This document shows, piece after piece, positions 8,543-16,500 of a DNA stretch of 33,656 nucleotides (positions are counted from its first letter, which is position 1; the number at the start of each line of letters is the position of its first letter). The translations under genes and the position numbers were made by a program. The notes below the pieces were generated by a model, which saw nothing but the letters and a program-made list of their open reading frames with translations, was not told where the DNA came from and did not search any database. This stretch comes from CAYLHF01 sp964383365 (GTDB lineage Bacteria; Bacteroidota; Rhodothermia; Rhodothermales; UBA10348), in contig CAYLHF010000032.1 of assembly GCA_964383365.1 (NCBI GenBank), positions 1 to 33,656 on the forward strand. Reading direction: 5' to 3'.

Positions 8543-9667
8543 CTACACTTTCGATAGTGACTGGTCCAGATCTTTCAGAAGATCCTCACAATGTTCTAGA
8601 CCGATCGAAAGTCGCAGGAGGCCGGGGGGAGTATGGGACCCCGGGCCCTCCATCGAAATGCGATGTTCGATCAGGCTCTCTGTTCCACCGAGACTTGTGG
8701 CTCGCGTAAAAACGTTCACATTGGCAGCGATCTCTTGCGCCGTATCTGCTGAGTCAACTTCGAATGATACCATGGCTCCGAACATGGACATCTGTCTCGA
8801 AGCCAGCTCATGTTCAGGATGCGTGGTCAGTCCCGGAAAATGAACACGCGCTACACGGTTGTGACCGGCAAGAAAATGGGCGATCCGGTGGGCAGATTCA
8901 CACTGTCTCGGCAAACGAATACCCAGAGTCCGAATGCCTCTCAGGGTTAGCCAGGATGAAAACGGATCCAGAACCGGCCCTGCCTGTCGTTGCCAGGCAT
9001 CTATGCGGTCGAAGAAACTCGAGGATTCTTTCGTAACAACGGCTCCGCCCAGAGCGTCCGAGTGTCCTGAAAGATATTTCGTCAGAGAGTGCACGACAAC
9101 ATCGGCCCCGAGACTGAACGGACGCTGGATGAGCGCGGTCGTCCATGTGGAATCTACTGCAACGATGGCTCCGTGCTCGTGAGCAAGGTCCGAAAGTAGA
9201 CGGATGTCGGAAATACGGAGCAGCGGATTGGATGGCGTTTCAATCCATATGAGTTTTGTGTTTGGCCGAAGCGCTCGTTGGACGTCATCCACATGGGTGG
9301 GATCGACCGATGTTGCGTCCAATCCTCGACCTGCAAACTGCTTAAAGACGACTGTTCTGAACCCGTGATAAACATCTTCTGGAACCAGTACATGACTCCC
9401 GGGCTCCAGCGCCTGAAGGACGGCGTGACACGCCGACATACCGGAGGAGAAAGCTCGGGCATCGGATCCGCCTTCGAGTTGGCTGAGAACCTGTTCCAGT
9501 CGGGCCCGAGTAGGATTTCCATCGCGGCCATACGTGAATCCATGCGGATACGATTCGTCAGCGTCGCGTTCGAACGTGCTGGCGAGGTACAGAGGAGGGG
9601 CAAGCGCCCGCACGTCATTATCTGGCGTACACCCGGCTTTGGCTAGAAACGTTTGAATATGGCTCAT
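8543..9667 (-). CDS. Cys/Met metabolism PLP enzyme (cystathionine gamma-synthase/lyase family)
   Basis: A 374-residue fold-type I PLP enzyme of the transsulfuration family. The PLP lysine is Lys197 in SLTKYLSGHSD, the conserved Asp172 lies in VAVDSTW, and the family ends YGRDGNPT (near 46-53) and SLGGTESLIEH are present. It acts on homoserine esters or cystathionine in methionine/cysteine interconversion; sequence alone does not separate MetB, a cystathionine lyase or a methionine gamma-lyase. The more usual DNT in the PLP site is DST here. I chose ATG 9667 because the family N-terminus starts here; a TTG at 9703 would add 12 residues. metK and ahcY lie further along the window, which supports a methionine-cycle role. 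Confidence 0.9.
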   Translation of the reverse strand: MSHIQTFLAKAGCTPDNDVRALAPPLYLASTFERDADESYPHGFTYGRDGNPTRARLEQVLSQLEGGSDARAFSSGMSACHAVLQALEPGSHVLVPEDVYHGFRTVVFKQFAGRGLDATSVDPTHVDDVQRALRPNTKLIWIETPSNPLLRISDIRLLSDLAHEHGAIVAVDSTWTTALIQRPFSLGADVVVHSLTKYLSGHSDALGGAVVTKESSSFFDRIDAWQRQAGPVLDPFSSWLTLRGIRTLGIRLPRQCESAHRIAHFLAGHNRVARVHFPGLTTHPEHELASRQMSMFGAMVSFEVDSADTAQEIAANVNVFTRATSLGGTESLIEHRISMEGPGSHTPPGLLRLSIGLEHCEDLLKDLDQSLSKV

Positions 9668-9725
9668 GGTCAAGATGTTGGTGAATTCGGAAGTATCAGT
9701 CAACCAGCAGAAGAGACTCCAACAT

Positions 9726-9749
9726 GCCGTAGGGCAACGGCGTATGCCC
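9726..9749 (-). promoter_or_regulatory. Possible H-type pseudoknot in the leader of the PLP enzyme gene
   Basis: Read on the minus strand, GGGCA (9749-9745) can pair with TGCCC (9736-9732), while GCCGT (9741-9737) in the loop can pair with ACGGC (9730-9726). These two interleaved 5-bp stems make an H-type pseudoknot, 57 nt before the chosen ATG. A GGGA/TCCC hairpin lies just upstream (9769-9754). SAM-II-type riboswitches use a similar fold on methionine genes, but I do not see the SAM-II consensus, so this is only a candidate structured leader. Confidence 0.3.
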
Positions 9750-9861
9750 GGCGGGGAAAGTACCCTCCCTCAACTGCTCAATAATCGCTAAATCCCTGTA
9801 TCTCTAATTTAGTCTGTGTGAGTCCGTAACGAAATAAGTTGGGACGACACTATGCATTGTA

Positions 9862-9978
9862 ACTATGGTACTAATCGTGCCGTAGTGCACAGTGCGTCTT
9901 CCGATGAGTGGTTGCGGGGGTGCTGATCTCGACCGGGTTTCCCGGCAGTGACCAGCGCCCCCCGACCATTTTAGGGGG
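9862..9978 (+). other. Cluster of three hairpins, possible structured RNA
   Basis: Hairpin 1 pairs 9862-9871 with 9877-9886 (10 bp including two G-U pairs that exist only in plus-strand RNA). Hairpin 2 is CCGGG-TTT-CCCGG at 9933-9945. Hairpin 3 pairs five C at 9959-9963 with five G at 9974-9978. No T-run follows any of them, so ordinary terminators are unlikely. It may be a 5' leader of dciA or a small RNA; this is inference from base pairing only. Confidence 0.3.
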
Positions 9979-9980
9979 AT

Positions 9981-10044
9981 CAATGAATGGCGCAGCGAGT
10001 CTATAAAAGACATTGTACGTCATTGAATGGCGCAGTCGGTCTAT
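9981..10044 (+). repeat. Imperfect 24-bp direct repeat around the dciA start region
   Basis: The segment at 9981-10004 recurs at 10021-10044 with 20 of 24 positions identical; both copies contain TGAATGGCGCAG and GTCTAT. The second copy holds the upstream candidate ATG (10027) of the dciA-like frame, so the repeat duplicates a start-like context. Its origin, either a local duplication or a pair of binding sites, is unclear. Confidence 0.7.
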
Positions 10045-10080
10045 CGATCTACGCCCCACTCCGGTCCCTTCGGTCGAATT

Positions 10081-10374
10081 ATGTCCCGCTCCAGAACACC
10101 CCGCGCATTGGGCTCCGTATTAAGGGATGTCGTACGCTCGCTGGGCATCGAGAGTAAGCTGGGAGAGGGACGCGTAATTGTAGCGTGGGACGAAATAGTA
10201 GGACCTCGAATCTCGCAGGAGGTCACTCAGGCCAGAGTAAGAGGAGACCGTCTCATCGTAAAAATCGCATCTCCGGTCTGGAGAAACGAGTTGCATCTAA
10301 ACCGGAGCAGTTGGTGCCAGCGCCTGAACGAGGAACTCGGAGAAGAACTGATCTCCGAAATCGTTTTTCGGTGA
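10081..10374 (+). CDS. dciA: DUF721/DciA-like protein, probable helicase loader
   Basis: A 97-residue protein of the DUF721/DciA family, the ancestral loader of the replicative helicase DnaB. Visible features are the N-terminal helix with LGSVLRDVVRSLGIESKL, the AWDEIVGPRIS segment, and the KH-like C-terminal part GDRLIVKIASPVWRNEL...LGEELISEIVF. The ATG at 10081 fits the family N-terminus; an ATG at 10027 would add 18 residues lacking family similarity. In many Bacteroidota this gene follows recF; here it stands alone, convergent with fabF (26 nt apart). DciA is the usual helicase loader in bacteria that lack DnaC/DnaI, but its role here is assigned by family. Confidence 0.82.
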   Translation: MSRSRTPRALGSVLRDVVRSLGIESKLGEGRVIVAWDEIVGPRISQEVTQARVRGDRLIVKIASPVWRNELHLNRSSWCQRLNEELGEELISEIVFR

Positions 10375-10400
10375 CGTATTCTCGATTATCGGGAATACCC

Positions 10401-11654
10401 TCAGTCCTTGAATGAGCCGAAGACTACTGAGGTATTGTGTCCACCGAATCCGAACGCATTGCTCATTGAGATCGACACATCCCGATCTTCCGGCCGATTG
10501 AACGTGTAATTCAGATCACAGGCAGGATCTGGATGGACGAAATTGATCGTAGGCGGGACCCGATTGTGCATGAGTGCCTTAATCGAGGCGATCGATTCGA
10601 TCGCGCCGGCAGCGCCGAGTAAATGTCCCGTCATGCTCTTGGTCGACGAGACGTTCATGTCATATGCGTGAGGTCCGAAGACACCCTTGATGGCGTTGGT
10701 TTCAGCAATATCCCCGAGCGGGGTGGACGTCCCGTGCATATTGAGATAGTCGACCTCGGACGGGTCGATGCCGGCGTCGCGGATCGAGGCCAGCATGGCA
10801 TGTTTGGCGCCACGCCCCTCCGGATCGGGTGCCGTAATATGATGAGCATCACCACTCATTCCAATTCCGAGGATCTCGGCGTAGATATGAGCACCGCGGG
10901 CCCGGGCGGTTTCCAACTCTTCGACGTACAATGCACCGGCACCCTCTCCGAGGACAAATCCATCACGCGTCGCGTCGAAGGGACGGCTGGCAGATTCGGG
11001 TTCGTCGTTGCGTCGGGAAAGGGCTTTGAGCGCGTTAAACCCTCCGATACCCATATCCGAGATGCTGGCTTCGGATCCTCCGGTAAGGATAGCGTCGGCA
11101 TGCCCCAATTTTATGAGCATGAAGGCATCGCCGATATTGTTGTTACCGGTCGCACATGCCGAGACAACCGAATAATTCGGACCTCTCAGGCCATATTTGA
11201 TAGATATCTGACCTGCAGCTATATCCGGAATCAGCATCGGAATGAAAAACGGGGATATGCGTCTCGGTCCCGCCGCTATATAGTCAGACGTGTTCTTGTG
11301 GAATATCTGCATTCCGCCGATTCCACTTCCAAAGATAACCCCTATGCGTTCCTGCTCTTCCAGGGTCAGGTTGTCCGTATCGAGAGCAGCGTCCTGAATC
11401 GCCTGGCCGGCGACGACCATGGCAAACTGTGCGAACGGATCCATCCGACGGGCCGTCTTGCGATCCAGATATTCGTTCACGTCGAAGTCCTTGACCTCGC
11501 AGGCGAACCTGGTGTCGAAGGCAGACGCATCGAACTGAGAAATTGGGCCGGCGCCACTCGTACCGGCCATCATGGCATCCCAGAAGGAGTCAACCGTATG
11601 GCCGATCGGTGTCAGGGCACCCATGCCCGTAACAACGACTCTACGTTCTGTCAT
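10401..11654 (-). CDS. fabF: Beta-ketoacyl-ACP synthase II (FabF)
   Basis: A 417-residue condensing enzyme of type II fatty acid synthesis that extends acyl-ACP with malonyl-ACP. The catalytic triad is visible: Cys167 in VSACATG, His307 in NMHGTSTPLGD and His344 in KSMTGHLLGAAG. The FDATRDGFVLGEGAG segment is also conserved. Length is normal. It follows acpP by 69 nt on the same strand, the common acpP-fabF arrangement; the rnc gene that often comes next in Bacteroidota is absent, and a dciA-like gene converges instead. Confidence 0.97.
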   Translation of the reverse strand: MTERRVVVTGMGALTPIGHTVDSFWDAMMAGTSGAGPISQFDASAFDTRFACEVKDFDVNEYLDRKTARRMDPFAQFAMVVAGQAIQDAALDTDNLTLEEQERIGVIFGSGIGGMQIFHKNTSDYIAAGPRRISPFFIPMLIPDIAAGQISIKYGLRGPNYSVVSACATGNNNIGDAFMLIKLGHADAILTGGSEASISDMGIGGFNALKALSRRNDEPESASRPFDATRDGFVLGEGAGALYVEELETARARGAHIYAEILGIGMSGDAHHITAPDPEGRGAKHAMLASIRDAGIDPSEVDYLNMHGTSTPLGDIAETNAIKGVFGPHAYDMNVSSTKSMTGHLLGAAGAIESIASIKALMHNRVPPTINFVHPDPACDLNYTFNRPEDRDVSISMSNAFGFGGHNTSVVFGSFKD

Positions 11655-11723
11655 CTTGCTGCCCGGTAATTGGGCAAGGAAGGTGAATAATGCTATTCCG
11701 TGCTGTCTTCCGGTGAGTTCGGA

Positions 11724-11963
11724 CTACGCGGTGGCGGAAGTCAGATAAGTAACCGCATCGCCGACGGTAGCGATATTTTCAGCGTCCTCATCCGGGATCG
11801 TGACATCGAATTCTTTCTCGAATTCCATGATCAATTCGACCGTATCGAGGGAATCGGCGCCAAGGTCATTCGTAAAGGAAGCGTCGTCCGTGATATCATC
11901 CTCGTCGACACCGAGTTTCTCAACGATAATGGCTTTAACTTTTGTTGCCAGGTCATTTGACAT
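11724..11963 (-). CDS. acpP: Acyl carrier protein
   Basis: A 79-residue acidic four-helix protein that carries acyl chains as thioesters on phosphopantetheine. The attachment serine is Ser38 in the DSL motif (LGADSLDTVEL). Acidic residues dominate helix II, which binds FabF and other partners. It is the first gene of the acpP-fabF pair and has a 308-nt upstream region shared with the divergent metK. ATG at 11963. Confidence 0.97.
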   Translation of the reverse strand: MSNDLATKVKAIIVEKLGVDEDDITDDASFTNDLGADSLDTVELIMEFEKEFDVTIPDEDAENIATVGDAVTYLTSATA

Positions 11964-12271
11964 AGCCGTTTCTCCGAAATGTTACTGGGGTACGCTCTGC
12001 ACGAACCGGTTGTAGAAAACCACGTTGCTGCATTGCATGCTTAATTTTTACACAGAAACAAAAATTACGTCACTATTCGGCTGAATGCAACGCGCGTCGT
12101 TCTGATTGATAAATACTTCGATTATCAGATTCGAGATCTCTGGAAACAATTTAAGTCGCCCACGATACGCGATTTTCTATGTGTAGAATTTGTCAGGGAG
12201 AATCCGTATTGATAACCGGGCGTTCGATACCGTACTTCGCGGTTTCTCAATCATATCACTAACAGTAGTCC
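11964..12271. other. Divergent promoter region between acpP and metK
   Basis: 308 nt without a protein gene, AT-richer than its surroundings, so it probably holds promoters for both flanking genes. At 12101-12129 two alternative inverted repeats overlap: TCTGAT (12101-12106) with ATCAGA (12124-12129), and TGATAA (12107-12112) with TTATCA (12122-12127). I do not recognise a SAM riboswitch ahead of metK. Confidence 0.5.
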
Positions 12272-13441
12272 ATGTCGTATCTCTTTACTTCCGAATCCGT
12301 TTCTGAAGGACATCCTGATAAGGTTGCTGATCAGATCTCTGACGCAGTACTGGATGCGCTTCTGACCGAAGACCGTCATAGTCGCGTAGCAGTTGAGACT
12401 CTCGTAACCACCGGACTTGCCGTGCTTTCAGGAGAGGTTACGACGGACGCCTACATCGATGTTCAGTCGATTGCAAGAGACGTAATTCGAGCGATAGGCT
12501 ACACCGACCCCGGTCTCCGGTTCGATGCGGACTCATGTGGGGTGCTGACTACTATTCATGAACAGAGTCAGGATATTGCTCGGGGTGTCGATGCGGGGGA
12601 CGGCCTGCACATCGAGCAGGGAGCCGGCGATCAGGGTATGATGTTCGGATATGCCTGTCGAGAGACAGATGAGTTGATGCCGCTCTCGTTGAGCGCCTCT
12701 CATGCACTTATGCGAGACCTTGCGGCCATCCGAAAGGAAGGTAGATTGATGCCGTATCTGAGACCGGACTCGAAGAGTCAGGTCACGATCGAATATGGTG
12801 AAGACGGTCGGACACCGGCGCGAATTCACACCGTAGTTGTCTCGACACAACACGACGAGGATGTAAGCCTGGCTCAGATCGAATCCGACGTGCGGGAGTA
12901 TCTGCTGCCTCGTTCGCTACCGGCGGACATGATGGACGAGGACCTGATCCTCCACGTCAATCCCACCGGTAAATTCGTCATCGGGGGACCGCATGGAGAT
13001 ACCGGGCTTACGGGCCGAAAGATCATTGTGGATACGTACGGCGGAAAGGGCGCTCATGGTGGGGGCGCGTTCAGTGGAAAAGATCCGTCAAAAGTCGATC
13101 GGAGTGCCGCCTATGCAGCCCGACACGTTGCCAAAAACCTGGTCTCGGCAGGGCTGGCAGATGAACTCCTTGTTCAGGTAGCGTATGCGATTGGTGTGGC
13201 GGAACCGGTCTCTGTTCACATCAACAGTTATGGAACCGGAGTCATGCCCGACAGCCAGATCGTAGAGATTGTTCAGTCAGTCTTTGACCTGCGCCCGAGT
13301 TCGATTATCCGGGATCTGAATCTCCTGCGGCCACAGTATCAGGCGACGGCGGCATATGGACACTTCGGAAGAAGCGAATTTTCGTGGGAAGCTCTCGACA
13401 AAGTCGAAGACGTAAAAAACGCGGCACAGGTGATGTCCTGA
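12272..13441 (+). CDS. metK: S-adenosylmethionine synthetase
   Basis: A 389-residue cytosolic enzyme that makes SAM from methionine and ATP. The N-terminal TSESVSEGHPDKVADQISDA, the signature GAGDQGMMFGYA (residues 117-128) and the phosphate-binding GGGAFSGKD (263-271) are all intact. Length is typical (about 385-390). It stands upstream of a secreted peptidase and ahcY on the same strand; with the PLP enzyme at 8543 it covers three steps of methionine/SAM turnover. A hairpin at 13462-13491 follows and may end the transcript. Confidence 0.98.
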   Translation: MSYLFTSESVSEGHPDKVADQISDAVLDALLTEDRHSRVAVETLVTTGLAVLSGEVTTDAYIDVQSIARDVIRAIGYTDPGLRFDADSCGVLTTIHEQSQDIARGVDAGDGLHIEQGAGDQGMMFGYACRETDELMPLSLSASHALMRDLAAIRKEGRLMPYLRPDSKSQVTIEYGEDGRTPARIHTVVVSTQHDEDVSLAQIESDVREYLLPRSLPADMMDEDLILHVNPTGKFVIGGPHGDTGLTGRKIIVDTYGGKGAHGGGAFSGKDPSKVDRSAAYAARHVAKNLVSAGLADELLVQVAYAIGVAEPVSVHINSYGTGVMPDSQIVEIVQSVFDLRPSSIIRDLNLLRPQYQATAAYGHFGRSEFSWEALDKVEDVKNAAQVMS

Positions 13442-13461
13442 AGCTGCGTTAGGTAATTTGA

Positions 13462-13491
13462 GCCCGAACGAGAATTTTCCCCCGTTTGGGC
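13462..13491 (+). terminator. Hairpin downstream of metK, possible terminator
   Basis: GCCCGAACG (13462-13470) pairs with CGTTTGGGC (13483-13491) through nine pairs, one of them G-U, around a 12-nt loop. It starts 20 nt after the metK stop and precedes the peptidase gene. There is no T-run after it, so termination is uncertain; the loop itself carries a short T stretch. Confidence 0.4.
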
Positions 13492-13553
13492 ATCGATACC
13501 TCCTCGTGTTTATACCGTAAACAGACCCCCGGAAACATCGAATATTTTCGCCT

Positions 13554-16500
13554 GTGATTTTGGGCCTCCGTAACACACTCCGATCGTTCTTTCCTGTCGT
13601 TTTCATTCTCGTCACGACGGTCTCGACGGCGACCGCTATCGACCGTTCGTCCGCTGTGACGTGGGATGTAAGGTATTCCGTACAGGATACCCTTCAATTC
13701 CGGGTTCGGCAGGTTCGGGGTGGAAAAATAGACATTGACTCCTGGGTTTGGAGATCAAAACAGGGTTTGGAATCGGTATACGGGCCGGTTCCAGCTGACG
13801 AAGTGTTACAACGCGAGTCCCGCGCGTTTGGATGGCGAAAGGACCTGTCCGATCTTCAACTCTACGCCGACCGGAAGAGCGGCGGCAGCAGGCACCTCTC
13901 CTATCACCAGATGTTTCGAGGGCTGCGTGTTTTCGACACGTCCATCAAGGTTAATCTGGACCACCTCGGCCGCGTCGTCTCCATTTACAGTTCGTATCGT
14001 CCGATGCGGAGTGAACCGGATGTACGGACTGATTTTCGCGGTGATATTCGTCTCTCGTCTCAGGAAGCGGCCATCCGGTCCCGGATGAAACTTCCTGCTC
14101 CGGCAGACGGGTATAGTCGATCCAATGGCGGGCAACATTCCGAGCCGGAACTGGGAATCTATTTTCATGGCGGAAAGCCGATCGTAGCCTGGCGAACAAT
14201 CGTCTGGCCCGCAGGAGAGCCGGCTGAATACGTGGTTTATATATCTGCACAGGAAGGTCGTGTCCTCTCTGTACGGAACCAGGCCCTCCGTCTGAAAGGA
14301 TCCATGAGGACCAACAAGGAGGTCACATGGCCACCGGCCGAGCAGGAGACAAGAGCGTCGACTATCAACGCCGAGACGGTAACTAATTACTCCCCGGTCG
14401 GCACCGGCATCACTCCGTCATCGGTGGTGCGAACCGCCGGTCAGGGTTTCGTCTTCGTCCCCGACCCGCTTTCGAGGGAAGGCGTATCCTATGCACCACC
14501 GTACATCGATAACGAGGATGCCACCAATTCGGAATTGGATGCGGCGAGGACCCTGGTCGATCTGCTTGACATCTCGACCGACGCGAATGGTATGTTCGTT
14601 CTGGAGGGTCCGTACGTACGGATAGTCGGGACGAATAATGCGGGTTCTCCGGTCTATACGCCACCCGCTGTATCGGGTCCGGATCAGTTCACATTCGATC
14701 GTTCAGAGAGCGGGTTCGAGGCTGTAAACGCCTACTATCATCTGGACACCAGTCAGCGATACGTTCAATCGCTCGGAATCACAGACGTGCAGAATGCGCC
14801 TCTGTCGGTCAACCCTCAGGGATTATCGAGAGATGAGTCTTTTTTCTTCCCGGATCTGAATATGATCGTTTTTGGGACGGGGGGAGTAGACGACGCTGAA
14901 GATGCCGGGGTTCTCTGGCACGAATATGGTCACGCCCTTCTTCAGGCGGCAGCACCCGGTTTACTCGGTTCAACCGAAGGGGTAGCTCTGCACGAAGGCT
15001 GGTCCGATTATTGGGCCACGTCGTATACCCGATCACTGGTTGCAGCCGGTCAGGTTCTTTCGTCCGACTGGACACGTGTTTTCGATTGGGACAGTGGCGA
15101 AGGAACTATCTGGTCGGGACGTGTGCTGGATCACACGGGCCACTACCCGGAAGACACCTGTTCAGATGATCCCAGTCCGAGCGCATCGTGCAGTGTTCAC
15201 AATGACGGGAGGCTCTGGGCGACCGTTCTGATGGAGGTGTACACTGAATTGGGGCGCGCAGTAACCGACGAACTGAATCTTCGATCTCATCCATTTTTAT
15301 CGGTGCCCGTAACGTTTCGGGATGCTGCCCGGGCCATGGTACAGGCTGACCTGGATAATTTCTCGGGTCAACACGTCCCGGTCCTACTCGATAAATTCGG
15401 CCGCAGGGGGCTACTGGATCCGAATTCATTCGCACCCTCCATCGAGCATTCTCCGATCCGTTGGTCGGAGTCGAATACCGGTTTTCTGACAATTTCAGCG
15501 GACGTAGTGGGGGTCTCTTCAGCCGTTTCCAGCGTGGTTGTTCACTATCAAGGAGCCGCCAGCTCTTCGGGAGAATTTACCCTGAATGCGGCGGGAGGGG
15601 ACAGATACGAGGGGCAGTTGCCCCTGCCGGGCATCGACGATACGATCGCGTATTACATTGAGGCCAACGATTCCGGAGGCAGAACGTCGGTTTTACCCGA
15701 TGGGGCACCGACGGACGTGTTCTCCGTCGGTATCGGACCGGATACCGAAGCTCCCGATCTTGTTCACGAGCCCCTTTCCAACGTAGCCTTGTCTACATGG
15801 CCTCCGGTCATTACCGCTACGGCAACGGATAATCTCGGCGTAGCCTCCGTTCGTGTTTCATTTCGGATAGAAAATCTGACCGGAGGCTTGCTCGCCTCCG
15901 GCGACTTTGACCTCGTCGAAAGTGGGGGCTTTTTTACCGCCCCGTTTCCTGTCGAAGCCAACGTCCTGGAGACGAATGCGAGGGTTTCGTATCGGATTCT
16001 GGCAACAGATGCGGCTGCCCGAGCAAATCAAACCATTCTTCCGGCGAGCGGTGACTTTGCTTTCTCGGTGAGCGCAGATGGTCTCTTCAGGCGGTTCGAT
16101 TTCGAGTCGACGATCAGTACGATTCAGGCTGGCGGAGAATGGGAACAGGGTACACCTGATTTTGGCCTCTTTACCGCACATTCGGGTACGCGATTGGTAG
16201 GCACCCGACTTACGGGCGCGTATAGTTCGACTCCGACTCGATCCGAACTGCAACTATCCCCCATCAACCTTCGCGGAGTCAGTAATGCCATGCTCAGCTT
16301 CTGGCAATGGTACGACCTGGAGCACGACGGTACGGCCGATCCGTCAGAAAGCGGGGCGGCTCTCTGGGACGGTGCCAATGTGAAAGTTTCGGTAGACGCC
16401 GGTCAGACGTGGACTATGTTGATTCCGGAAGGTGGATACAATGGCACGATCGCCAGTGCCAGAGGAAATCCGATGGCCGGTGAGGCCGCTTTTGGAGGAT

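Larger units (their letters stand above)
9668..10080. other. Gene-poor structured intergenic region
   Basis: About 410 nt between the minus-strand PLP enzyme and the plus-strand dciA-like gene, with no convincing protein gene. It contains the leader pseudoknot candidate (9726-9749), three successive plus-strand hairpins (9862-9886, 9933-9945, 9959-9978) and an imperfect 24-bp direct repeat (9981-10004 and 10021-10044, offset 40 bp). Two divergent promoters must lie here, but I cannot place them with confidence. Confidence 0.6.

Noticed and set aside
9675..9791. A 38-codon plus-strand frame overlapping the start of the PLP enzyme gene
   Set aside because: It is short and has no recognisable family; it overlaps the 5' coding end of the PLP enzyme gene and its structured leader, which explains the sequence better.
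9700..9800. A standard SAM-I riboswitch before the PLP enzyme gene
   Set aside because: A GAGGGA segment is present, but the conserved GGCAACC and four-way junction pattern of SAM-I could not be found in the right order.
9804..10059. Two overlapping minus-strand frames of 62-69 codons in the intergenic region
   Set aside because: They overlap each other and the hairpin cluster and direct repeat, and their products have no recognisable features.
10623..11669. A 348-codon open frame on the plus strand opposite fabF
   Set aside because: It lies antisense to a clear FabF with an intact catalytic triad; its composition (Arg/Gly/Asp-rich with no motif) is typical of the shadow frame of a GC-rich gene.
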